From Gorsachius magnificus (taxonomy: Eukaryota; Chordata; Aves; Pelecaniformes; Ardeidae): 64,000 nucleotides of DNA. A program made the translations under genes and the position numbers. Of this stretch, positions 36,001-49,200 are shown piece after piece. Where the stretch lies: contig CM067081.1 of the NCBI GenBank assembly GCA_034008185.1, positions 104,789,265 through 104,853,264 of the forward strand. The letters are read 5' to 3'. The notes under the pieces were generated by a model that saw nothing but the letters and a program-made list of their open reading frames with translations, did no database searches and was not told the origin of the DNA. The first letter of the stretch is position 1; each line of letters opens with the position of its first letter.

Positions 36001-37372
36001 TATAAATCTTACTTCTCATAAAAATTGATCTGTTCACAGAAATTTAGTAAAAACTTTTTCAACTTTTGTGCTTATGTTACAGGCTGATTCCTTCCATTCT
36101 TCTGAAAGTAGGTGATAGGTCATTTCACTGTAATAAGCTGCGCAACTGTGGGAAAAAATTGTACATCAATGTACAGAAAGGACTTACCATTTTTTAAAAA
36201 TAAATATTAAATAATAAAACTATTTATAATCTTATGTATTTGTTTTCCAGAGCAGAGAGTAATGGAGAACTCAATAAAATGCATGCCAACTGGCCTTAAA
36301 AGCATCTCATATGGAGAAATTACTTTCTCTGTTCTCTTGGCTTTCTCTCTCTGAAAGTAACCAACTGTCCTCTAAACAGCCTTTTCCTTGTCTCCTCTTA
36401 CTACCAAGGTTTATTACAAAGATAAGGCAGAGGTCTAGACACCAAAAAATCTTTTGTTCCCAGTTCAACCACAGCCTTTTATATGACCTTGGACAACTCA
36501 TTTATCTCAACTTCAAAGGCACGAGGGAGGATAAAATTAATCACTGTGGTGCCTTCAGATGCTATAATGGAAGGGTTTCTCGGTGCTACTAGCTACAATT
36601 AGTAGCATACAAACTATTTTTTGGGGGGGAAAAACCAGACTGGAAATATGTTGACATAAACAAAAGTTTTACTTACTCCCTAGTTTGTCCTGCCTCTGCC
36701 ATCTATAGAGAGCCACCCAAAGAACAGCAACTAAGTTGATTTATAAAATCTTTTCAATTAAAGATGTTACTAGATTTTAGTTATCTAGGAGAATGACCTC
36801 TTCCTGGAAATCCTGCTTGCAGAGGCTCTTAGATATTACAAAAAGATAAAAGTCACATTTTCCACAAGAACATGCCTGTATTTGATCCATTTGTTCTGTG
36901 TGTGCTTTACTTTTTTCTATTAAGCCCAGATCTGTTCTTAAAAAAGAACAGATTCCAGGGTAATTTTTGGCTCTGCTGGGTAATGATGCAAATAGGGAAA
37001 AAAAAAGAACAAGGACCTAGCAGAGTACTAAAATCCACAATGAAGTCACTTTGCATCAGCTGATCTGTGGTAACCAGGTGTGTATGAATGGCTCTCATCG
37101 CAATGCAGAGTACTGTAGTACGGATTGCCATCCTTTCCATGCCCAGTTAAGCAAAATCCAGCTGTATCTGCTACTGACGAAGGCTATTCACATAGCCATT
37201 GAAGGCAACTGTGATATATAAAAACTTGCCCAGAGAGCTCCTTTCTGGACTCTGCTCTCCTTCTACTATTGTAAATCTGGATTAATGCCTCTGAGGTCAA
37301 GTGAACTTTAGTGGAATTTCATTCCAGCTAGTGTAACTTTTTTAGCTGAGAGGAAAATAAATCCTTTTCTTC

Positions 37373-37393
37373 TTTTTTTTTTTTTTTTTTTTT
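37373..37393 (+). repeat. T21 homopolymer
   Basis: Uninterrupted run of 21 T bases, with no attached retrocopy recognised on either side. Confidence 0.9.
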
Positions 37394-40300
37394 GCTGTTG
37401 AGTACCATCTCTGACTTACCTAAATTAAACAACTTTCTAAAAGAGACATTTAGTTCAATGCTGTCCGGATGAAGAACTGCTGAATTACTGTGGTCTGCCT
37501 TTTGCAAGAAGGGCTTGCTAAATCAAGGACCCCATGACCTCAAAATCTCTAAAGCTGTATTTATGAAATCTGCAGCTTTTTATGGTTTATTGTGAATAGA
37601 ATGGGAGGCAGAAATGTGTTTTGTGGTATGCCATGAGTAAGGTGTCATGGAGAGAGGGGAGCAGAAATTGAGCCTGTAAATACTCCTCCCTGGGATTTGT
37701 TCTGACATGTATGAACAGAGCCTTTTGAGTGACCTGACTTCAAATACTTTGTAAAAAGCCTAGAGGTCCATTAGCATGTATGTTTGTTCACTGACTTTGA
37801 TTATCAAGATATCCTTTGTGAGTGCAAACCCACCACCCATCTCTATGCTATACTCAGTTGAGAAACTGGATGCGAACAGAGGTGAGAAGGAGTTTTCATT
37901 TCCTTTTCTGGAGCCCTGGAACGAAAGGGAGCAGTAAGGAGAGAGCTGCCGTTGTGGTGATCCCCGATGGCCACCTTTGGTGGTGTGCTGGAGTGACTAT
38001 ACTGCATGTACTGTAGAGCAATCACCACGAGAGGAATTACTTTCAGGCAGAAAACGACACAGATATTCCTTTGCTGATCAGCGTGAGAGGAATTTTAGAA
38101 CTCAGAGAGCAGAAGTCTCTGTGCCAGCGCTAACAAGGGTACTTTATGCTCCCCTGCCTCTATATTGATTTTGCTGACTCAGACCATCTCAGATTCTGTT
38201 GATCTTTTCCATTGAAAAGGGATGACTGATTTTTTAATACTCTGATGAAATTGTGCGCAAGTATACCAAACCTGCTTGATTGATTAGATGGCTTATTGTC
38301 TGAGACTTCATATTTTGGCGAGGATGCCTGTCTCTCGGTCTCTGTCAAAAGAGAGATCAGTTGCTTCCTGTCTCTTGCTGCTCGTCTCTGCCCTCTCTGT
38401 CAAATGTGTTGCTAGCACAACATTTTTTTCTCTTACTTCATTGAGGCTTCTTGTTTCTCAAATCTGATATTTCAGGCATTTTCTGTGAACGTAATTACAA
38501 AGCTCTTTGGTGAATGTGATGAGCACTAGCAAGCTCCTAAAATTCACATGTTGTGGCAGGATTTACAATGTCATCTCTTGATGGTAATTTTGTTACTGAT
38601 TCCTAGGGTTTTGATCTATGAGAAGACTTGCTATGGAAAATTTGCCTTAGATTCATGGGTATAAAATGATTTTAATAAATCAAAACTAGACTGGTATATG
38701 CACTGATCAGAGGTGCAAAATGCTATTTTAACACTGTGGCTAGAGCTTTTGAATGTAATGGGGGTCCAAGCTGTTAAACATAATATTTAAATGTATGAGT
38801 TTAAAAAACAAAGTGATAAATATTCAACAAAGTTCTATGGCAATGCCAAGTGCTAAAATTTTACTATCTTGTTACATGTAAAAATTATGTACAATAGCAC
38901 TAAGAATCTCACTCAAAGGGTACCCAAGAGAAAGTGTCTACGAAAGTCCCTTTCCACTTTAGGGATGATCTAAAAAGGGATTAAATATAGTGTTCTATTA
39001 TGTTTAGCTCCTAGAAATAAAAATAAAAATAAATTACAGAAGTTAATTGTCTGAAGAGATGTCAACATTAGCCAGATACCAATATTACAACACCTTGATT
39101 AAGTTGCAGCTACATAGTTATTTGATTCAGTGTTTTCTTTAAAACTTTTTTCCTCATTGCTTAAAACTCCCATCTCTGATATTCATCTGATGCTTGCATG
39201 CATGAAGAGTTTGCAATATTTATTTTAATCCCTTATAGGATACAACATTTCTAAAAGTCTGTTTATGATGCTCCTTCAGTGTTCTGCGGGGCTGTCATCT
39301 TGACTTTTCCAGCAATGAAACATGGTCAAAAAAGATTTAAAGAAATGCAGCTACTTTTTGATGGTATAGTAGGGAACATTTTAACACCAGCACATGACTA
39401 TGGAATAGACCAGTAACACCACAGTTTGTGTGTTTATATGCATCAGCTTCGATGGGCCATTGTGATAAATGAAAGATATTAAAATCTATCCGTTAGTACT
39501 CCCACCTGCCTGCACAGTCATTTACAGTCAGCAGAGGGCTAAAAGTCAAAGGTCAGGCCTAGGAGGGTTAGAAAATGTGCCGTTCTGCTAAGCCAACTCT
39601 GAACACAGGGAATAGGCTGCTCTAGGGACCAGAGCCCACGGCTGATTTTCTGCTGTTGTTGTTGTTCCTGGCCTGGGGTAAGTTTAGGCAGAACCCAAAG
39701 CATTCAGAATGAAATATTCTCCTTTCTTCATAACAAAGTAAATGTGCACATGATCCACTAGAGGTTTCTTAAGTTGCATATATTTCCCCGTGTTGTTTTA
39801 CCTGGTAAGTTTACTAAAGAGACTTTTTTTGTTTGATCAGCCCTTTCCAGGCAGGCTGTTGAATCTAAGGGAAGGATTTCCAGCAAACTGGTTACTTACT
39901 GATGTGCTAAAGCTCTTGTTACTGCAAAATACATTTTAGCGCCTGGGTAGTGCCACTGCCAAGCATGTGCTTCTGCCTTTGGGGATCAGCTCGGGTGTTG
40001 GCTGTGGTAACTGGAGCATATCAAAAGTAAGGACCAAAAAAGAGCACTGTCAGCAAGGCCAGTGGCAGAGTTACTGACGAGTGAATATTCACACTGCAGA
40101 GAAGACAAGTGTCCATTTTATTTTTTTGGTTCCCTGAATGAAGCTATGTCTCTAAATCCAATCTGTTTATTTAATCAGTAGAAGTCCAGAAGTAGCTTAT
40201 ATGTAAGCATGAAGAAGTCCCCAGTTCCTCTTTCCCCACACCCTGTTGCAAAGATGGAGATGGTATATTAAGAATGGAGGTATATTAAGGTTGCTTTAAG

Positions 40301-43300
40301 CCACTTTTTCACAATTTGTCATGGGATCTGACTCAGTCTCAACTAACTCCCAGTGTAAGCATCACCAGAGTGGGACCTCCTGTGACCTACCTAATGCTTT
40401 GACATATCTAATGCTTTCTGTGTCTCTCTGCCCCTCTTTCTCATTAGCCTATGATGGCTGGAAATGAGGGAACAGTACAACTTTCTCTGGTTACACTGCT
40501 GATATACCCTTCCTGTGAGAGCTGGGGAAGACCGCTGAGACATCCCTTTCCATAGTCATATCTTTTTCAGAGAGACCAGGGAGCTGATTACATCCTTTTA
40601 AGGTCTCTTTAGTCTCGTGGAATGGGACATAGAAACCCTGAAATAACTGGGACTAGAGCTGAAGAGCAGGAAGCCACAAGAATAACTACTGACTGAACTT
40701 TTACTCATGCCTTCAAAGATACTGCCTCTGTTTCAGAATATCCTTTGTGAATGAGGGATAGAAAAGGCTTACTACGTGTTCTTTAATCTTATTAAAATAT
40801 TTAGATTAGCACAAATACAGAACTGTAATATTGGTGATGTTTGCTCTTCTAAACTTATGCACAAGCTGATTCCTGCTTTTGTGCAAAGCAGCTAGGCATT
40901 TTTAGCACCAGGCTTCTGCTGGTTGTGAAACCCGGAGGGAAGCAGCCCCAGCCACTGCCTTACGTAAACTCTGTGCCTGGTACAATGGACTGCTGCCACT
41001 GCTGTGTTTGTAGTAGCGAGATTTCCTCTCTGACCTACTTTTCTGCTGCGTGCATTGGGCCAGGCCCTCTGGAGCTTTAGATTGTATTATATCATTCCTG
41101 TGCCACAAAGCTGCCCTGACGCTGCCTCGAGCAGCCAAGGAAGGATCCTGTCAGCCTAGAGGGATCCACAAACTACTTAACAACCCTGTTGTCTTTTTTC
41201 TTGCTGTAGCCAGCACAGCAGACATAGTGTGCTCTAAAACAGACAAGAGCTCCTTAGGTGTATAGTCACTCATCAGGCTGCTTCACATGGGGCGATGTTC
41301 TAGCACACGGGACTAGGAATATGAGAATGGTACTCATAGATACACAGGTCTATGCTGAGCACATCTTGGCCATAATTGCCCTGGGCAAATATATACGAAG
41401 GGAATTATTACTAGTGGAGGGAGCTTGGGCAGATTTTGAAGGAATAACCTCAGAGATTACGAAACAAAATGAAATTTCATAAACTTTTAAATAATTGTAG
41501 AATATGAAATGCAGCATTTAATTATACAAAGGTCTTTATAGAGCTGGATACAGCTCTGTTAAAAACAAGATCTGTGTCTGTGAAGATTTTCTTGGAAGAA
41601 GGGGGAGTAAGGATGGGAAAGACTCAGTTGTAGATCTGTATCTGAGTCTAGGTAGGTATCTAGGGTGACAAAGGTCTGTGATCACGCCTTGCCTTCCCCC
41701 TCTCAGAGCTGTGAAGTCAGTGTCTCTTTCTGCTTCCCCCTTAGAGCTGTTCTAGACAGCACAGATACCAATATCTGAGTCTTCTTAATGGTATTTAATA
41801 GAAAACACCCGTTCTGTACCATAGAGAGCGTAATTTCCTACCTATAGCTTCTGCTCTATAATGTTTTTTTGCAATCATCATGTTAAATTACCATCATATT
41901 TCCTGGAGCCAAAATTTCATGCTCTGTTATGCTTAATTCCTTGCAGGATGGCTGATAGAGCCTATTAAACAAATATACCACTGTATTTTAACATAAGTTT
42001 AAATACAAGAGACATTTAATTATTTCATAGGAGAGTCAGAGTCTTAACTGGCATGCTTCAGGTAGGTTGCTGGGGTTGCTGGGGATGCGGGCGATATGCA
42101 TTTGCCAAGTTTTCGTCCTGCTTGGTCCCCTCCTTGGTGAAATATGTATTTCCCTGAATTATCCTGCATACCCCTCCCATGATACCCTCAGGCATGTGTA
42201 CACACAGCCTGGTGAGAGCCCTGGCAGCCTCTTTACAGATGAGACTTCTAGTTATCACAATTGTAATTTGCACTGTAATTTGTGTGTAGTGAGTGGTCCA
42301 TGTGTTGCCCACCCCGTCTGGACCAAACACAAGGTCTCAGCTCAGGAGGACTGTGCCGTAGGTTCTCAGAGAGCAGGATGATGATGGGGGTGCCTAGGTG
42401 GGAAAACTAGTTTCACCAGGCTCCTCTGCACAGAGGGAGAGAGCAGAGAATGGGAACTCTCCCAGCAGAGCAACCCAGGGACACGGTTTCCTTGCAGAGG
42501 GATTCCTGTTTGACTGAGAGGAAGAAAACAACAGCAGGGGAGAGGCTCTCAGCCAAAGGCAGACTTGAGGGCAGCTGATCTTAAGCACATCCTGCAGTGA
42601 TGAGAGAAGTAGGGCAAGGAAAGCGTGCAGGTGATCAGTCATGTTTTGCCTACATCTCCTCCACAAGTGCTATTTAGCTTAAAGAGTGCCTGGGTTAAGA
42701 AAACCTCCTCTAACACTCACCATATGTGCTTATGTATGTCCTGAGCTGTTGATGAGTGTCCAAAAAGCTGGAACTTGGCAAAAAGAAGTAGGCTCTTTGG
42801 GTGGCTGAGCAGGAATTTGCTGCCCAGAGTGATCTGTTATCCCATTTCTGAAAAATGCCCTCAAAAGTCTGTGCCTTAGGAGTCAAAGAAAGAGATGGTT
42901 TTACAATGTACCCAGATTATGGAAGTTTAAAGAGTTCACAGACCCAATGGGGTATGACCTAAACATAAGGCCTCACAGCTAGATACTTACCAAGCTGTTG
43001 TTATCTTGGCCATGGAAGCTACTTGGCTTGGCTATTTTTATCCTGGCACATCAACACAAGCCTGGGTCTGATTTAGACATTACGGTCAGACAGATTTGGG
43101 ACAGAAAGAAAAGGTAAAGAGTTAAAATCAGAGATGCAAGACACCAATGAAAAACGTTAACAAGATGTTTCATGTGCCTGAAAGTTTGAAAACTGACATT
43201 TCTGACAAAATATTATTTTTCTTTCTGTGACACTGAGTTGATCAGAATCCCAAGGCATATTTTATTTTGTCACACATATATGAATGGTCTGTACCTCAGA

Positions 43301-45109
43301 ACATCATAACTTCACATAAAGGACTGTCTTCAGATTTCCTGGTCACAATTTTGACATCATTAACTTGAAAAGCCAGATATATTCTGCTGATGGTATGCTA
43401 AGTGTCAAAAATGTCCCTGTAGTGGCTTCCTATGCTTTCTTGGGACCCCTGCTGCAAGTGACCCCAAAGACCCCCAAATCACTGGTCCCACATTCAGGCA
43501 TACAGTGCTCCAAAGAATAGGCCTATTGCCTGACATAAACGTAGGGTGTGATTATATGGACCTTTTGTCATCTGCAAGATTAAGCCTGACTGCCTGAGTC
43601 AGATCCTGTGGCATAGTTTACCACTCACTTTGGTGGGGATGCAATGCAAACCAATTCACTGAAATTATAGGAACTGGAAAAAAGACAGCAACCTGCTCTT
43701 GGTTTCCCAATTTATTTTTTTCCCTGATTTAGGTGTGGGTTTTTTTTTCCTTCCCCTCAAATTGAATCATTTCAGCAATCTGGATGGCAGTACAACCTCA
43801 AATGTTAGGAGGGGCTGTTAAAGTTCAGGACAGCAAAAATGAGCAGATGCTGGAGGGGATGGGAAAGGAAACTTCATAAATTCCTTTTGCCAAGAGAATA
43901 ATGTTCATGTGACAGCCTTTCTATGATTTCTGTAAGTGTCTGCTAACAGGTACCCTGTTCAGTAAGGTCAAGGACAATCACAGTTGCAGGTGACAAGAAC
44001 ATTTAATGTTTCTAAACCCTGAAGTCTGTTTCCCCTCCAGCACCTGGTAGCACCAAACTTTCTGGTGCCAGAAATCAAAACCACAGGCTTACCTTGTGCT
44101 GTTTGTCAAGCAATCTACCTCCACTGTTCAAACTAGCAAAGTAGGGTATTGTATGGAAGGAGGACAAGTTGTGTGCCCCATGACTAGGTGGTGATTAGAC
44201 TGGCTGCATAATTGCTGGAATACAAAGGGCTATGAGAACCACTCAGGGGTACTGAGTACTATTTCCCAATTCCTTTCAAGTTTGCTTGTAAAGACAATAT
44301 TGCCCATCCACTTATAACCTGGATGCTTACTTAATCACCAATCCCATTAAAAAAAAAGGACTTGAGGTAGTAAAGTTGACAACATTTGTCGGTAAATACT
44401 GGTGGTTTTGACAGCTGAATAGAGTTCACATTACTTGTTGGATTTGTCAAGGAATATGTATGAACTCGAATCTTGGATACTGAATGGCAACGTGGTGTGA
44501 TGTTGTTATATAAAAATAACTCAGTGTTAGGAATTTAGACATATGGTGCCAGTCCTATACCAGGTGTACTTGAGACAATTTAAATACTGTTCAGGACAAG
44601 CTTAGGTAACCCAAAGGAAGTTTCATAATCGTATGTGTTTCTCCCTTTCCCCTTTTATCCTGAGTTGAACCCTACTGTTGTCTCCTATTCCATTTCAATT
44701 ATTTCCCTCTTTTTCTGACTGTGGACCCTTCCTGTACAGATTTCATGACTTCATGGAAGACTTCAGAGTGGTCAGGGTCAATAAATCACTCTCCAGGGCT
44801 TCTGAATGCATGGCTTTGCTGACAGGCTGTAAGGTGTCAGCACAGGGGTTGCTTAGGCCTCCAGCAAAAGACCCCATAGTGAGAGAACTGGGAGGGGTGG
44901 TGGAACTCAAATGGTCCTGGGGAGTAGGTTCCCACAAAAAAGAAATACAAAGCTTTTCTCTATATGTACGTTTCTCACCTCCACTCTTACTTGCATTGTA
45001 CTTATCGTCATGGCCTTTTAATCTATACCTGAGAAAACTGGCTTTGCAAATAAAGTTGGTGGGAACTGAACAGTTCAATTTGGAAAGCAGAGGCGTTATA
45101 GGCCTCTCA

Positions 45110-46274
45110 GTAATATACATATTGTCATCTACCCAGACTTCTGTAAGGCCTTTGATATCATCTCCCACAATATTCCTCCTGCTAAATTGGAAAGACATGA
45201 GTTTGATGGATTGACTGTTAGATGAAAAAGAAATTGTCTGGATGGCCATGTCGAAAGAGATAGTCGACAGATCAACATCCAAGTGGAAACCAGTAACAAG
45301 TGGTGTCCCTCAAGGGTCCATACTGGACCAATACTATTTAATATCTTCATCAATAACAGGACAGTGGGACTGAGTGCACCCTCAGCAAGTTTGCAGATGA
45401 CACCAAGCTGTGTGGTGCAGTTGATACACTAGAGGGAAGGGACAACATCCAGAGGGACCTTGACAGGCTTGAGGACTGGGCCCATCTGAACCTCATGAAG
45501 TTAAACAAGGCCAAGTACAAGGTCCTGCACCTGAGCTGGGGAAATCCTCAACATCAGTAAAGACTGGGGGATTAATGAGTTGAAAGCAACCTTGAGGAGA
45601 AGGTCTTGGGGATACTGGTGGATGAAAAACTGGACATGAGCTGGCAATGTGGGCTTGTAGCCCAGAAAGCAAATCATATCCTGGGCTGCATAAAAAGAAG
45701 TGTGGCCAGCAGGTAGAGGGAGGTGATTCTCCCTCTCTACTCCACTCCTGTGAGACCCTACCCAGAGTACTGCATCTAGCTCTGGGGTCCCCAGTACAAA
45801 AAGAATGTGGACTTGTTGGAGCGGGTCCACAGGAGGGCCATGAAAATGATCAGAGGGCTGGAATACTGCTCCTATTAAGAAAGGCTGAAAGAGTTGGTGT
45901 TGTTCAGCCTGGAGAAGAGAAGGCTATAGGGAGATCTTGTTCTGGCCTTTCAATAGACAAGGAAGGCTAAAAGAAAGACAGAGAAAGACTTTTTACTAGG
46001 GCCTGTAGTGGCAGGACAAGAGGCAACAGTTTTAAACTGAAAGGGCAGATTTAGATTAAATATAAGGAAGAACTTTTTAATGATGAGGGTGGTGAGACAC
46101 CAGAACAAGTTGCCCAGAGAACTTGTAGATGCTCCTGGAAGTGTTGAAATTCAGGTTGGACAGGGCTTTGAACAACATGATCTAGTGAAAGATATCCCTG
46201 TCCATGGCAGGGAAGGTGTGAATTAGATGATCTTTAAAGGTCCCTTCCAACCCAAACTATTCAATGATTCGATG
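45110..46274 (+). mobile_element. CR1: Older CR1 LINE, 5'-truncated
   Basis: Homology starts near the reverse transcriptase motif A (PDFCKAFD, about 45140) and runs to a 3' end of GGTCCCTTCCAACCCAAACTATTCAATGATTCGATG. Motif B ([10 protein letters not shown]) is readable near 45300. The FADD region is out of frame, and many stops and shifts follow. It is clearly more diverged than the copies at 10.2 and 27.4 kb and lacks a clean ATTCTATG tail. Confidence 0.9.
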
Positions 46275-49200
46275 TTATTGGCATTATCATTAGATCAGAT
46301 TTCAGATGATTTAAGAGTCTTCTCTCCATTTCTGTTGTTTTTCTCTTGTACCTTAGTTAGCTCTTATTGCGTATCTACTTCCTTTGTGAACCAGAGAACA
46401 CAAAATAATGCTGTAATTGAAAACTTTAAGTACTTTTATTACCCATCAGGTATGCAAAAATAAATAATAAAAAACCAATACCTTTTTCAAAGATGAAGAC
46501 AAACCACAGCAATGAACCAACCACAAGTTCCTGGTGATTGTTCATTCAGCTCATGTTATTAAGGGAAATCAAACAGTTTTCATACTGTCTCACCTGGTCT
46601 AGTTCATAGACCTATCAGGAGCATCAAAAGGCAAATAATAGTGTTAGGGCCTTGAATGGAGACATAACCTGAATGACTTTGTCTTAAAGAAGTATGCTTT
46701 ACTTTTTTTTTCTTTTACTATTTTTACCTTTTATCATATTATTTTTTTTCATTCAGCTGGCTGGTTTTTTGCTAGTTAACAGATTCTTATGACGGTTGGA
46801 GCTTTGGGCTGCCAAGTGCAACAGAGATTGGTGGTTTAGACTGTGCCACTAACCTCAGATAGCCCATTTACTCTTCTTTGCAAGTATTTATTTTTCTAGA
46901 TATTGGTTATTTGGGTGGTAATGACTTTAGGAGAACTAATTGCTCTCCTTATTCATCCACAGCTCCTGATGTGTTCTCAGTTGGAGAGCAACCATAAGTT
47001 CAAGTACAGTATCAAGTATCAGTAGTGCTAAGATTGTGCACAGCTCACTTGCATCTGAGAAGTTACTCTGATAAATTTCAAGGTCCCTGGAGAAAACAGT
47101 GGATATCTCCATCTACATATATATTATTTGAGCATGGTATTTACCCAGAGAAGCACACATTTATCTCTAAATTACTCCCCTTTACTTGCAGATCTGAAAA
47201 GGAATACAAAATGGACGTATTTTTTTGTCTGAACATTATTTGTAAGTTGAACAAAGTGATGTTTTCATCGCACAAATTAGCATTGTAGAATGCTGTTTTT
47301 TAAACTGGAAATGCTCGTGATGAAAGCCACTAACTTATGCACTTGGCTGAAGTGAAATGTCTGTAGAAAATTAATGTCTTTTTTATCTGAGTAAAATGCT
47401 CTTAAAATTGGGTAAAAATGTAATATGGTCTTATGAAAATAAACAAAAAGCGAATTTCTTGCTGCATTGCTATGGAAAAAAAAGAAATTGAAGGACCAAA
47501 CAGAAGCTAGGGCTCTAGAGCGAGAGAAAAACCGGAGAGCACTTCACCTTTGAATGTACAGTTGCTTTTTAGTGTGGGTTTTCTTTTTTTTTTTGGGGGG
47601 GGGGGGTTGTTGAGCATTGCATCTGAGCTTTTGTGAAATAATTAAACTGATGGGTCTGGTTTCTAATGTACGCACATAAATCTGAAAAAGCTATTGGGAA
47701 AATTCTGCTGAGTCTTTCACCTCAGATCAGCAGCTTTCAGATCATTAATCATGCATTATAAGCTTTAATAGACTAAGCATTTTAAAGACATCTGCTGAGT
47801 CTCAAAGGATAGAGTGCAGACCTTGTATTTCAGAGATTTCTATATTAGAGCAGTAATAACGTTGGGAGAAAAAAAGACCCAATGAAAAAGCTTTGCCTCT
47901 CCCTCTGGTTCCAGAGAAACCTGCCATGCTGCAAGAAAGGATGATCACACAAGTTATTTGTAATTGGAGGCTGAGGAAGTTAAGTCCACCATGTATTAAC
48001 ATGTCTTAGATACAGCGATTGTCACCATCATTACTTGCTCAGGCAGCAAGCATATAAAGAAAGATCTGTTTTGCATGAATTGGGTGTGTGAATAAAACAG
48101 AGTTTAGTCCTGAACAATGTCACGCATGCCTGAAAATCACTATAGGTAACTGACCTTTTGCTTATTTAGTTTGTCTGATTCAGTCACTCAAACACATAGT
48201 TTGGTGAAGGCTGTTGTTGCATGTCTTGCACACAAGAGATAAAATCAGTTATATTATTCTCACATTTTTAGGAGGTACTATGCCAGACTTGGAAGCTAAT
48301 TCTGAGTTACATTAGTGAGTCATAAATATTGGTCTGTGAATACACTTTTGCACTTGTTACCTGCTCACTTGTAGTTACTTTTTCTACCAGATACTTTACC
48401 ATGGGGTAGTAGCTTCTCAGATTATACAAGGAAACACTTTCGCAGTGGAAAGGGAGCACGGAGGGGGAAAGGGAGCATGGGGGCATGCAGGGTCTTGGTT
48501 ATGGCTACAGGTTTGTTTCCAGATAGCAACAGGGAATGGCAGGCTACAGATTCATGGGATCCTTTTGCCCATGTCATGTTATGGATGAACCCTCCCTGAC
48601 AGCAACAGTGCTTGAGCTAAATGCTTGTCCTCTGGCTCCCATATTTGCTTCTTAGCACAGAGGGTGCAGTCAGGAAGTTCAGTACTTGACGTGTCCTGGT
48701 GCAACTATACCTTAGTTGTTTGAAAGCACTTTACCTAAAATGTGTGAATTTAGGATTAATTTTGTCCTCTCCCACACTTTCTTAGGAAGCACCCCAATTA
48801 CCAGGCTGTGTAGCATTACTGCAACATGAGTTGTCTTTCCATTTTTTAAAAATAGTAAAGTAGCATCTGAAAGCTGGGTGTCCTTGCCATTAAGTTGAGA
48901 AGTTGCTTTCCTACTGTCCAAGTGATATTTAAGAGGGTCATCAAGGGTGGAGGCAGCCAGAGAGCCACCTTAGAAAACCCTCCAGCCGGGGCTAATGTGC
49001 TAAGATGCCTACCCGCAAGGTGGGACACTCAGCTGTAACTCTACTCGCTCCTGATCCAAGGCAGTGTCTGGTGCTATAAACTTTTTCCATGCTGATTGAA
49101 AACTGGTGGGGCTCAGTACTCAGACCCCAAAGTCCTTGTTACCGGAGCAATCCCAGATATATGATGGGATTCTTTACTGCTGGAAAGCAGATAAGAAGGG

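Larger units (their letters stand above)
31745..45109. other. AT-rich non-coding DNA
   Basis: Long AT-rich sequence, strongest at about 32.5-36.3 kb. No exon, RNA gene or large repeat is recognised. It contains a 21-T run (37373-37393), a short AAAATA repeat near 39013-39031 and small motifs listed elsewhere. Open frames such as 33789-34190 (minus) and 42067-42381 show no family. Confidence 0.5.

Noticed and set aside
44678..45282. Overlapping open frames of 178 and 179 codons on opposite strands
   Set aside because: Both strands are open, the plus frame starts at TTG, and the 3' part runs into an old CR1. No family is recognised, so chance is the simplest reading.
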